From: Agapanthus africanus
Lineage: Eukaryota > Streptophyta > Magnoliopsida > Asparagales > Amaryllidaceae
NCBI GenBank assembly: GCA_030015575.1
Contig: CM057338.1
Span: 826,390,353-826,454,352, forward strand
Direction of reading: 5' to 3'
DNA length: 64,000 nt
The notes beneath the pieces were generated by a model. That model did no database searches. It saw nothing but the letters and a program-made list of their open reading frames with translations, and was not told the DNA's origin. A program made the position numbers and the translations under genes. Position 1 is the stretch's first letter. The number at the start of each line of letters is the position of its first letter. Shown piece by piece: positions 48,501 through 59,649 of the stretch.

Positions 48501-51404
48501 GACTTGACACTGCTACTTCGCCTCGAGTGTGTCCCACTGTTCTTAGATTGCTACCCTACCACGGCTCAAAGGAGTCGTGCAAACAGGTAGCAGTTGGGTG
48601 CAGTCCCGAGCACTTGGAGGCAGTGGCGGTTAGACAGGATTCGTCCCTCCCGGTATTGGGAGTAGATATCGTGCTGTATCAGAGAGCCATTACGCAAAGT
48701 CCCTGGCCAGGGCAAGCGAGATTTGCTGGTAGGTTCCAGTAGTTTCTCAGGGTGTAATGGGCTTCGCTCCGACACGACTTATACCGCTATTAGGGGACTG
48801 ACGCTTGCCGCCCCCCTAGGCCCGATATGCGATAGTCTTGGACGAACGGACCGGACTGTATGGAGATTGTCACATCAGACTCAGTAGGAGTTCGGATGGG
48901 TTTCCTCATCGGCCTTCTTATCGACAACTACCTGGGGACCGTTACGTACAGCTAGTGCCGCTTGCGGTCTGTGGTTAAACCCACTGCCAGCGTAGTAGTC
49001 GAGTCTCTAGAGTCCCACACAGAGAGTTTCCTATTCCAGGCGAAACGATATAGAGGTCGTATGGTTTTACGACAAGGGTTCGGACGCATACGTGTGTTTA
49101 CGCACGTACGACTTTCGGACAGTTTTTACCAGTCGGCTTTGGTTTAAGCCAGTTACTGGTATCCGGTTATTGGATTTTTACAGTCTAAAGTTTTTCCGTA
49201 TTTTTGCGGAAAGGAGGGGTGTTCTCGTAATTATGCGGGAAGCTTTTAGAAGGTGGTGACTAAGGAGGCTAAGGTGGCATATGAAATGATTGTGATTAGT
49301 GAGTCACCTTGATGATTCATAGAAGTCTTTTGTCATTATAATGAATCATCACTAGATATTTTCAAGCATGGTTGCTAAATTCTTTTCTTATTCTTTTCTT
49401 CATAAAAGAAATGCTTGATATATATCTTCTTGACTCACTATTCTCTTATCATTATCATCTACACATTCTCTCTCCTCAACCTCTCTCTCTTCAAAAGACT
49501 AATCCTCCCCTCTCATGAGTTGAGTACAAGGGTTAGTAAGACTAAACAATCCATAACCATCACTCTAGCTCAATCTATCTTCTTTGATTAGCAATCCAAG
49601 AAGGTTAGTTGCCTCAAGTTTAGAGGCTAAGCTTGGAGTTTTGCTCTCGGGTGGATCGTCTACTACAAAGAGAAGGCCGAGGAGAACAAGGAGATCGTAA
49701 AGACGAAGGAGTTGGTTCGATAGGTATAATCCCTAAACACAGTAGTTTAGAAACACTTTGTGTTTGGTTATTTATAGTTTAGCTTCGATTCAAGCGGTTA
49801 GTCGATGTTCGTTCACTAAACAAGTTCGTTTTTTGAAAATTCCGCCTCCCCACAAGTATTGGGGTGTAGTACATCGACTTACAATGGCTAGATGCAATGC
49901 GGACCGAGATGGAGTCCATGTACACCAACAAAGTATGAACTTTGGACTTTGCTCCAGATGGGGTAAAACCCATAGGATGCAAATGGATCTTCAAGAAAAA
50001 GATTGGTGTAGATGGACAGGTGGAAACCTATAAGGCTAGACTTGTTGAAAAGGGTTTTCGTCAAAGACCTGGTTTGGACTATGACGAAACTTTTTTTCCA
50101 GTGGCTATGCTCAAATCCATTCGGGTCCTTCTTGCTATTGTCGCCTTCCATGATTATGAGATCTGGCAGATGGACGTAAAGACGGCTTTTCTAAATGGTA
50201 GTTTAGAAGAGTGCGTCTATATGGATCAGCCAGAAGGCTTCAATCAAAGTGGGAGCAGCGGGAAAGTGTGCAAGTTGCTTAAGTCCATTTATGGAGTAAA
50301 GCAGGCATCGCGGAGTTGGAACATCTGTTTTGATGAAACGGTCAAAGAATATGACTTTATCAAAAATCCAGATGAACCATGTATATATAGTAAAATTGTA
50401 GCACGAACTGTCGTATTCCTTGTCTTGTACGTGGATGACATTCTACTGATAGGAAATGACATTCCTATGCTACAATCTGTCAAAGGATTCTTGTCACACA
50501 GGTTCTCCATGAAAGACCTGGGTGATGCCTCTTACATTTTGGGGATCCGGATCTATCGTGATAGATCCAAGAGGATGTTGGGACTTTCGCAGTCCAGGTA
50601 TATCAACACTATACTGAAAAGATTCAGTATGGAAGATTCTAAGCGCGGTAATTTACCAGCTTGTCACGGAATCACCCTAACCAAAGAGATGTCTCCCAAG
50701 ACTGATTTGGAAAGGGATCGCATGTCGATTATACCCTACGCTTCTGTGGTAGGCTCTATAATGTATGCGATATTGTGCACCAGACCAGATGTAGTTTACG
50801 CACTGAGCGTGGTAAGCAGGTATCAGTCAGACCCAGGGGAGAAGCACTGGATAGCAGTAAAGAACATTCTCAAATACCTGAGAAGAACTAAGAAGATGTT
50901 CTTGGTTTACGGCGGAAAAGACCTCAAGATCGAGGCCTTTGCTGATTCCGGCTTCCAGAATGATAAGGATGACTCCAAGTCCATGTCAGGTTATGTCTTT
51001 ACCCTCAATGGAGGGGCGGTGTGCTGGAAGAGTTCCAAGCAGGACACCATTGCTGACTCGACGATGGAAGCGGAGTATATTGCTGCTTGCGATGCCGCAA
51101 AAGAAGCGGTTTGGATGAAGAAGTTCCTCACAGAACTTCAGGTGGTTCCTACCATTGTTGATCCAATACCGCTGTATTGCGACAACAACGGAGCTATAGC
51201 TTTAGCGAAGGAACCCAGGTCCCATCAGAAGTCCAGACACATCTTAAGGCGGTATCACATGATCAGGGAGATCAAGGTCCGGAGAGTTGCTACAGAGGAG
51301 AACACTGCTGATCCATTCACAAAGGCCTTGCCTCAGATTCAGTTCGAGAGGCTACTCGAGATGATCGGTCTTTGATACGCCAGTACATAGTGCAAGTGGG
51401 AGAT
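45580..51404 (+). pseudogene. A4 gag-pol fossil
   Basis: Order: gag (about 45,591-46,440), with capsid-type wording (KDWLQNVKMALTYDK, DLILQSLPSTYAQF) and one CCHC knuckle, CFHCRRKGHWKKDC, near 46,350-46,390; protease, WVLDTGSGSHICN near 46,490-46,530; integrase, LWHCRLGHINETRL and CQSCLKGK (about 46,895-47,020), HSDVCGPMSTHAR near 47,080 and YTPQHNGVSERRNR near 47,360; linker PPERYY near 47,900; then RT (about 49,890-50,700; YVDDILLIGND near 50,430-50,460) and RNase H (about 50,930-51,340). The solo LTR separates integrase from RT. In this family Gag and Pol come from one long frame. About four breaks besides the insertion, so this copy is a fossil, though the best kept one here. Confidence 0.9.
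48003..49888 (+). mobile_element. Solo LTR (subfamily A) with 5-bp target duplication
   Basis: An LTR of 1,876 bp (48,008-49,883), TGTTAGTGTTTATGCCC to CGACTTACA, flanked by perfect five-base duplications ATGGC (48,003-48,007 and 49,884-49,888), in the middle of A4's RT start. No internal sequence remains. This is what recombination between the two LTRs of an inserted element leaves behind. Donor-like TAG|GTATAA near 49,721; U5 hairpin CCCCA/TGGGG at 49,848-49,864; palindrome CCCTGGCCAGGG at 48,701-48,712. Confidence 0.93.
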
Positions 51405-52089
51405 TGTTAGTGTATATGCCCTAGGGGCCATTATTGTATCATATTAGCTTGTATATTACTTAATGGAAGCTTGGGATATTCACAGTTATATTAACAGTCT
51501 TGCTAAATATGGTAGTATACTACTTGGTTTATATCTATCTTAATATGTGTGTACATATTGATAGAGCCCTTAGGATCTTGCTTAACTACCAGCGTTGTGA
51601 TGGCAGTCACACTAGTGGGGGCTGGGTAGTCTACAAGCACATCCTTTTTCAAGTCCCTAGTTGTAGGATTACCGAGACAGGGCATCGATACTCCGGAGTA
51701 GACTAGTGTGTACGCTTCTCATCGCAGTTGGGGAGATGGTCTGTCCCACAGCCATCAGTACGTCATACTGGAGATAGTATACAGGTGCTCGTTAGGTTAC
51801 GGGTACACCGGACAGGACTCGCAGGGAACTGTTGGTTGGTATTATACCCTTCGTCAGTTAACAGTTCCCAGGTGACATGAGTACAGCATAGTCTGCAGAC
51901 TTGACAATGCTGCTTCGCCTCGAGTGTGTTCCCACTGTTCTTAGATTGCTACCCTACCATGGCTCAAAGGAGTCGTGCAAACAGGTAGCAGTTGGGTGCA
52001 GTCCCGAGCACTTGGAGGCAGTGGCGGTTAGACAAGATTCGACTCTCCCGGTATTGGGAGTTGATATCGCGCTGTGTCTGGAGAGCCAT
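51405..52089 (+). repeat. A4 3' LTR, first part
   Basis: TGTTAGTGTATATGCCC after the polypurine tract (about 51,390-51,404). It breaks off after GAGAGCCAT where Crev begins; GCCAT is the likely target duplication. The remainder should lie beyond Crev, right of the window. Confidence 0.88.
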
Positions 52090-54213
52090 TGTAAGTGCAC
52101 GGCGGCGCCCCGGCCGTTGATCCGACGCCGGAAACGCGGAAACGAAAAACTTTGCGAAACTTGCAAACCGGCACCACCGCGCACTTAAAACCCCGGATCG
52201 GGCCATTAAACCTAGCTAGTAGCAAACAAAAGATGGGTAGAGAGTTATACCAAGCGATCCGTGTCCTTCGGTCTTTGTCTCCACTCCGATCTCCTTGCGG
52301 AATCTCCGGTCGTCTCCTCCTCGTCGAAATGGGCACCACATCGCCGGGTTCTTTTACGGGCTCCCACCTCTGGACCGAGGCAACTCGGGCATGAAGCCGG
52401 CGAGTCGACGTGCCCAAGAATTGCTGTAGGCTAGTGTAGAATGGTTGTCTCATTTGGGGTAGTGAAATTGCCTTTGATGATGGAGGAATGAAGATAAAGA
52501 ACTTTGGAGAAAAATGGTGCTTTCATTTTTCCTAGCAAGAAAATGAGATGAGGAAAATGCCACACACTAAAATGAATCTCTCTCTCTTTCTCCCCAAGTG
52601 GCCGGCCCCTCTCATAGGATCAAAATGGTGGAGGGAAAAAGAAATAAAACATGAAGGGAGGTGAGTGTAGGAAAAGTAGAATGGTGACCACATCCAAATC
52701 CTTTTATTTCCTATCACCATTAATACAAATGAAATGATCACAAGAAAAGAATGGAATCTAATCATGAAGGAACTATCATGAAGCTCTCATATGCAAGAAA
52801 ACCCCTCCACAATAAGTTATTTGTAAACTTGCAAATAACCCCCTCCACAATAAAGTCCGGCTGTGAAGGAACAAAGGAAAACTGGCCGGGACGGAATACA
52901 AACTGGCAACTTCAGAAAACTGATCCCGTAATAAATTACAGGAAAACCCCGCGACTGCATATACATGCCCGTATTTGTATTCCCACTAAACACAAATGCA
53001 AAGAGACAAATTCTACACTGTCTAATACTAGGATCCGGCTTAAATCAAAGCCTGCTAGTAAAATCCGTCCGATCATGATCCGTGCAATACCGCGCGTATC
53101 TGATCGAACCCTGCCATATCTCCATACGGCCTCTACAGCGTTTCGCCCGAAACTTGAGAAACTGGTCTGTGGGGACTCTAAATACTCGTCAATACTTTGG
53201 TTGTGGATTTAACCACTAGCACGTCAGAGGTATTAGCCAATACGTAACGGGCTACCAGGTACTGACCAAAAGGGACGTCGATGAGCGAACTCATGCTGAC
53301 ACCCTACTGAGCCTGTCAGTGATAATATCCGTACAGTCCGGTCCGTTCGTCTATGAGCATCGCATGGCGGGCCTAGGGGGTTGGTAAAAGTCAGACCCCC
53401 AAAAGCGGTACAAGTCGTGTCAGAGTGCAGCCCAGAACACCCTAAGATACTACTAGAATACCTACCAGTATATCTCCTGCCTTGGCCAAGGACTTTTCAT
53501 GTACTAGCTCTCCTAGACACAGCGCGACCTCACCCCCAATACCGGGAGAGACGAACCCCTGCAGATCCGCTCACTGCCTCCATGTGGCTCGGGACTGTAC
53601 CCAACTAAAATCTGTTTGCACGTCTCCTTTGAGCGTGGTAGGGTAGTAATCTAAGTACAGTGGGAACTCACACGAGACAAATGACGATCTCAGGTCGATG
53701 AACTAACCTGTACACATGTCACCAGGAAACTGCTATCTGACGTCAGGTATAATACCAACTAGCAGGTTCCCGGCGAGTCTTGTCCGGTCTACTCATAACC
53801 CAATGAGCACCTGTATACATCTTAGGTGAACCAACTGACACCAGTGGCTTGTGAGACCGGCCACCGCCCCTCGTCGGGGTCTCGACTGTATACACTAGTC
53901 TACTCTGGAGAATCGATGCCATGTCTCAAAACTCCCACGACTAGGGACCTTTTAAGGATTTGCTTATAGACTCCAGCTCCCACGTATATGATCGCTCTCA
54001 TACTGCTGGTAGTCAAGCAAGAATCCTAGGGGCTCTATCAATGTGCAATAGTGACCTGTAAGGTCACCTAAAGCAATACACGATGATAAAGATAAACCAG
54101 ATAGCATACTATCATCTTGAGTAAGACTGTCCTATCGGGATAGGTCCTCTATCAATCATTGCAATCACATGCCTGTGATCCAATAATTGACTCTGAGGGC
54201 ACTATCCCAAACA
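52090..54213 (-). repeat. Crev 3' LTR (about 2.12 kb)
   Basis: Minus strand TGTTTGGGATAGTGCCCTC at 54,213 to GTGCACTTACA at 52,090. The palindrome is CCTTGGCCAAGG (53,480-53,491), against CCTCGGCCGAGG in C. The last 150 bases differ strongly from C and are GC-rich, ending in a CCGG..CCGG-type stem. Open frames in 52,090-52,450 are chance. Confidence 0.87.
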
Positions 54214-54907
54214 ATCTCCCACTTGCACTCAAGGCTAATTATTGCGATGTCGCATACTCACAGCCCGTGTGATACCGAACACCCAACTCCTCTACTAATC
54301 AGTCTCACAAAGCCCGTTTGCGAAACTATTGCGTTCGAGGAATAGCCTCAGTGAGTGGATCCGCTCTGATGTTTCTTTCTATGTCTCTCTATATCTCAAG
54401 TTCGCGGAGAAAGCCATCTCCCAAAATGAGCAATACCTGTCTTAGAATATGTCTAGATGTCTGATGGGACCTAGCTCATAAATGAACTCCAAATCCAAAC
54501 TTCTTAGACTGTATCGTCAACTGAACTTAATCAGTATCCTGCGCCATCCTTCCCTCAGTATCCATCTGGACCACCTGTCCAAAATACTGCCCCTCGTCAG
54601 AGGGAAAACTATAACTTTGACAACCACCCTGTCGTCCATGTCACCTTGGAAGCCTGGAATGATAACCGTCTCCAGAACGAGGCTGTCGCTATCATATCCC
54701 TAGAACATCCACTTATGTTCTAAAACTACTTCCTAATGTTTCTCCAGGATTGGATTAATATCAACTTATTGCATCTACTGCAAGAACAACATCCGGTGTG
54801 GTACTTGACATCTCATGATTGACTCAATTGCCTAAGCAAGTGATCTGCCAATCATGCACATCCCTCTCTATTTTAGTCTGTAGGACACCTTTAGGGAGGG
54901 TGACTCC
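54214..54907 (-). pseudogene. Crev decayed RNase H remnant
   Basis: Minus strand, ends at the polypurine tract GTGCAAGTGGGAGATTG (54,212-54,228). Very close to the end of C's internal region. Too decayed to code; shared decay with C is the point of interest. Confidence 0.8.
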
Positions 54908-57131
54908 TGTTAGTTATATGTATGCCCTAGAGGCCATTACTATACATAGGATGTATATTGTAGTGGATGCTGGGACATATATAGGGAGGACTTTCTTGCT
55001 CGACATGATAGTATACTATCTGGTTACCCTTTACCTTAACGTGTATGCTGATTGTCTCTCTGTTACATGTTGGTAAAGCCCTTAGGATGTGTACTTGATT
55101 ACCTGGACTATGATGCGGATCATACTAGTGGGGACATGGTAGTCCATAAGTACATCCTTCAAGGTCCCTAGTCGTGGGTGTATCGAGACGGGGCATCGAT
55201 ATACCAGAGTAGACTAGCGTATACCTTCTCGACCCATACAGATGGGCGATGGATGATCCCATATCCATTGGTGTTTGACATCAGAGATGATATACGGGTG
55301 CTCAGTGGAGACTGGGTACACTGGACGGACTCGCCGAGAACTCCCAGATGGTATTATACCTCACGTCAGATGGCAGTTCTCTGGTGACACTGGTACAGAG
55401 TAGTCTGTTGACCCGAGATCGTCATAGAGTCTTGTGTGGTTCCCACTGTGCTTTGATTTCCATGTTACCACGTCCAAGAGGGCGTGCAAAATGGTGGTTT
55501 TTGGGTACAGTCCCGAGTCACATGGAGGCAATGAGCGATAGGAGGGGATTCGTCTCTCCCGGTATAGGGAGTTGATGTTGCGCTGTGTTCGATTGGCTAT
55601 AACAGGAAATCCCTGGCCAGGGTTGCTGAGATTTACAGGTAAGTGTTACCAGTAGTTTCTCGAATTGTTATAGACCTCATATCGACATGACTTATCGAGC
55701 TATTGGGGTCTGACGTTTACCACCCCTAGGCGAGATATGCGACATATCAGACGATCAGACCGGACTGTACGGTAAGTGTTACTGGTTGGATTCACAGGAG
55801 TGTGAGCGAGCTTGCTCGTCGATCTTCTGATCGCTCAATACCCGGGTGGCCGTTACGTTTAGCAGACCGCTTGCGGCTTGTGGATGTTTGATATGATCAT
55901 CATCTGCTGCCGGCGTATTGACGAGTCTTTAGAGTCCTATACAGAGGTTTCCTGGCTCAAGCGAAACGAAATAGGAGCGCATATGAGATATGTGCGGGAC
56001 CGAGAATAATACGTGTATGTGATACCGTATTCTATTCTCGCGATGAATGTGTCGAATGGTTGTATGCGATATAACCTAGTTATCGAATCAAGGATTGATT
56101 CGATAAATCGATACATTGGATATTAGTCGGTTATATGTGATATGACCGGATCGTTAAATCAAGTGTTGATTTAATGATTTAATGTATAATTATATATTTG
56201 ATATATTACTTTGCATTAACTAATATTGGTTCACTTTAAATGGATTTTCTCGCTCGGATGTGCACATTGTATATTCGATATATTTTCGTGCACTTGATTG
56301 TATCATGTTTGATGATACATGTTTGCTTGGTTAAGTGTAAAGAATTAAACCATGGTTATACATATAATTAGGGTTTTATTTTCCATTACTTATTTATTCA
56401 TTTATTTGTTTATACATTTTGGAAAATGAATGGAAAAGAGAAAAGAATGGTGGCTTTATTTGTTTGTTTGTTGAAGATTCATGAACCTTTGACTTAGTCA
56501 CCATTCTTGTCTTCATTCTTAACCCTAACCATTTGAGCAAACCATGGTTTATTCTCTACACTTAACTAGGGTTAGATTATGATAAGGATTCCTTTGATTT
56601 TCTATTTGGAAACTTATCATAATATTCATTATCTTCTTCTTCTTCTTCATCTTCAAGAAGAAAGCAAGCTCCATCAATGGTGATTGATGGAAATGAGTGA
56701 GAAATCCAATTCTAAAGTCTACCCACTTCCTATTTCTTCATCCTCTACCTCTTGCCAAGTAGTAGAGTGTGTTTTCTTCATAAGTTTCTTGACTTGGTGA
56801 AGTCGGAGCTTGATTTAGCGATGCCTCGACGTAGATCATCTTCGGCATGGACATCGATGACCTAGCCCGTCCATTCTCCGATGAAGCCGACGCTAGAGCC
56901 CGGGACTTGTTATGGACAGCGAGGAGACTTCATTGCGGAGCTATGGAGGTGGAGAACCGGATCTACAAAGGTTGTATTTCCGTATCTCTTAATTAAGTGT
57001 TAACTAGTTTATCTTTTCGCCTAGACATCTAGCCAACGATCCGTAGTTTAGGGTTTCTCGGCACCGTAGATTTTGAAATTGGCATGGTCGATGCCTTGTG
57101 AGACCTCATTAGGTTGCCTAGGAACCCTACA
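54908..57131 (+). repeat. D3 5' LTR (2,224 bp)
   Basis: TGTTAGTTATATGTATGCCC to AACCCTACA. Hairpin GAGAACT/AGTTCTC (55,336-55,381), palindrome CCCTGGCCAGGG (55,611-55,622), donor-like AAAG|GTTGTA (56,967-56,976), and a GGCAT/ATGCC stem near the end. Confidence 0.9.
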
Positions 57132-57132
57132 T

Positions 57133-57145
57133 TGGTATCAGAGCC
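57133..57145 (+). other. D3 primer-binding site
   Basis: TGGTATCAGAGCC, one base after the LTR. Confidence 0.92.
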
Positions 57146-57332
57146 TAGCTAGAGGCTTAGGCGAAGTCTAGACGCGATTTGAAGTCCGATCGAACCGAAT
57201 TTTAGAACCCAAAATAGCTCTCTGTCCTTTTTTCAAAGACTGGGATTTTTCCAAATTAAAAATTCGTAAAAAAAATTCAGCAGGGAATTCTAAGAATTAC
57301 GGCGCAAAAATTTATTCATGAACAGTGTAAAC

Positions 57333-57380
57333 GGCGGCGGAACCGCGGCAGAAGCCTGGCTTCTGCGGCGGTTCCGCGGC
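57333..57380 (+). other. GC-rich hairpin downstream of primer-binding site, element D3
   Basis: Arms CGGAACCGCGGCAGAAGCC and GGCTTCTGCGGCGGTTCCG pair over 19 bases with one mismatch region and a one-base turn, about 190 bases after the primer-binding site. Confidence 0.68.
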
Positions 57381-57721
57381 AACATGGTGATGTCATCCTC
57401 CACTTTTTGCACAGTAATTCATGTTTTCTGATGCTGAGTTTTCTGGGAATTTTTAATATTTATTCAAGAGTTGAATTTTCTGGGATTGTTTTGGGGATTC
57501 GGTGTTTCGATCGGAGTATCAAATTTTGTCTGTGTGGCCTTCCGGATAAATTTTAGAATATGTTAAAAAGTTCGACCGGATATAAATACCCAATTTTTCC
57601 CCTGTCGGGAAATTTCCAAGTGTTGGATTTTTCTGTAGTTTAACGACGTTCTAAGTAGTGCAAGTAACGCGATGGTCCCTCTAGAAGACAACAAACCTTA
57701 ACTCGATTATGTGACCGTCTT

Positions 57722-57756
57722 GAACTGCCCTTTGAACCTTCGGGTTTGGGGCAGTA
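57722..57756 (+). other. Second leader hairpin, element D3
   Basis: Arms AACTGCCCTTTGAACC and GGGTTTGGGGCAGT around TTC. Same place as the hairpins in F and E, different bases. Confidence 0.58.
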
Positions 57757-58735
57757 CGGCGTGCCACATGTGAGGCGTTGGCTTGACCCTTCTACGGCTG
57801 GACCGTTGGTACTGAGGCACGAACTGAATGTTGTTAGACTTGTTTCATGTGTTGATCTGTATCGGGAAAACTTGGGTGTTTGAATGTTCGATCGAAAAGT
57901 TTAACATTTTCTAATTATCTGGAATGTGATACAATAATTGGAATTCACAAATAGTTATGAGATAACTGAATGAATGTTATAAACATAGCAGTTTAGTCTC
58001 ACTTGATCGGTTGCTACGGAATTTTGATGCGATCAAAAGTCCGTTGCAATCACGTAGCGTACGCGGATACTCGCCGGGTAAACTTAATAGACAGCCTCAC
58101 TCCATAGCCCCGACCAAGTGACTTTAGGAGAACCCCGTCGCCGAAAGCATCCGTCCGGGTGCTCGCGGTAGCGGTGTTCCGCCTTGGTGCACTTCGTCGA
58201 CGGTATCAGGGGTGCAGCCGTCTACTGAAGTTTGCGACGAGCATTCGATCAGGATGTCGGGAATCTTGTTGAATTACCCGACTTGGTATTGAAAAGTGTT
58301 TTCGATTTTGAGACTAAAATGCGGGGTTTATAATTGTTAGGCATGCGATGTCTAAGGAATTCATTTGGTCAGGCATGTGATGTCTGAGGTGGTTGCGGAT
58401 TCCAACTGTTGTAGTTTTACACTTTCTTTTCTGTGACCGTAAGTGTAATATGTGATATCGCCGGTTTCGTTGCTATATGTCAACGACAATTGGGATGCGC
58501 ATATTTACTTACGTTGATGACATGTGATGTTATGTGTTGCTGGATATGTTATATTAGATCGTCGTGTTTGAATAGCCGGGGGGTTTTTATGTGAGATGAG
58601 TGTTTTTCATTTTCATTCATGTAAAAACTTGTATGTAATATTCTTTTAAATTGGGGCACTTCCAGGTTGCGGAAGTTGTCACCTTTTGTATATTATTTAC
58701 TTTTCCGCACTAGGATAGACCCAAGGAGGGGAGCA

Positions 58736-58838
58736 CAAGTAACCGGGTTCTGGAGTCCGGTGGGAGACCAACTCGAGGAGTCGGGTCCGGGTCTCCTAAA
58801 TCCAGAATTGGTAGGGTTGCTTGCCGCTCTCGTAGGGG
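58736..58838 (+). other. Two-part leader hairpin, element D3
   Basis: Outer arms CAAGTAACC/GGTTGCTTG, inner CTCGAGGAGTCGGG region, frame GGAGGGGAGC...CGTAGGGG. Confidence 0.55.
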
Positions 58839-59261
58839 TCTAGGGGTGTAGGTTTGGCTATTCATCACGACCGTGGAATCCGTGTTTTATACTGGCTCGT
58901 ATTGAAAACACGGACGTCCTAGTATATCCAATATTTCATATGATATTCTTCTGCTGCGATATCTGTGATGTGATCATGTGATGTTCTGTGATAGATACTT
59001 TATATAGTATATATGATATATTATATAGATGTTACTTATGTTTTACACCCGCGCTAGCCCTGCCCCGCTCTGCCGTTAGTTACCTAACCTAACGGTGCAT
59101 GAGGGGACATCGAGGCGAATGCGGATGGCATAAGTGTACGTCGTATTTATCTGTGATGTTTAGGTAACTTAAATGATGGGACTTCATTAATGTGATTAAT
59201 GAAATAAAAGAAACCTAAGATGTTGTAGAATCGAATTTCAAAATAAAACAGGTAGATACAG

Positions 59262-59520
59262 TTCTTGCTTTGCACAGCGGTATATGTGATATATCCTGCA
59301 CCTTATTCGATAAGGAAAGGACCGAGATCCCTTCACCAGGAGTGACTCCTTTAGCAATAACTGGCAGATGCTACACACTCGGTTTGTCTTTTGAATGCTT
59401 TTAAGTATTTTTGCTTTGCACAGTGATATATGTGATATATCCCGCACCTCATTCGACGAGGAAAGGACCGACGATCCCTTCACCGAGAGTGACTCCTTTA
59501 GCAAAACTAGAAAAGCCTCA
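59262..59520 (+). repeat. Tandem leader unit, two copies about 147 bp apart, element D3
   Basis: GGTATATGTGATATATCC hairpin in copy one (a close variant in copy two). The next stem is CCTTAT/ATAAGG in copy one and CCTC/GAGG in copy two. Both keep the GATCCCTTCACC core. Confidence 0.63.
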
Positions 59521-59649
59521 AAAACACTCCATTTCAAAATTCATTCGATCCTACAACGATATCAAGTTCATTACGCAATAGGTTTTCAGAAAAACCTGTC
59601 GTAGCCCTCCGTCATTTCAGATAAGTACTAGTTAGTATTCGTGCTGCGG

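Larger units (their letters stand above)
41625..52089 (+). mobile_element. A4: least damaged Ty1/copia element, with gag
   Basis: 5' LTR (41,625-43,511), primer-binding site, leader, gag, protease, integrase, RT, RNase H, polypurine tract and the first 685 bp of the 3' LTR, which is interrupted by Crev. A solo LTR (48,008-49,883) is inserted at the start of RT. The comparable LTR parts differ at about 33 of 685 positions (4.8%), near 1.9 million years at the rice rate. Besides the insertions, only about four breaks. Inserted in F. Confidence 0.9.
52090..54907 (-). mobile_element. Crev: C-type non-autonomous element, minus strand, 3' part
   Basis: On the minus strand: decayed RNase H region (54,907 down to 54,214, including the polypurine tract) and a full 3' LTR of about 2.12 kb (54,213 to 52,090). 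Its 5' half is cut off by D3. Its coding remnant shows nearly the same wording as C's at 19,790-20,485, including most of the decay. Dozens of breaks per kilobase scale are not countable here. Confidence 0.85.

Noticed and set aside
52090-52450. GC-rich stretch resembling a host exon
   Set aside because: It aligns in reverse with the R/U5 part of the C LTRs (14,430-14,620), so it is LTR.
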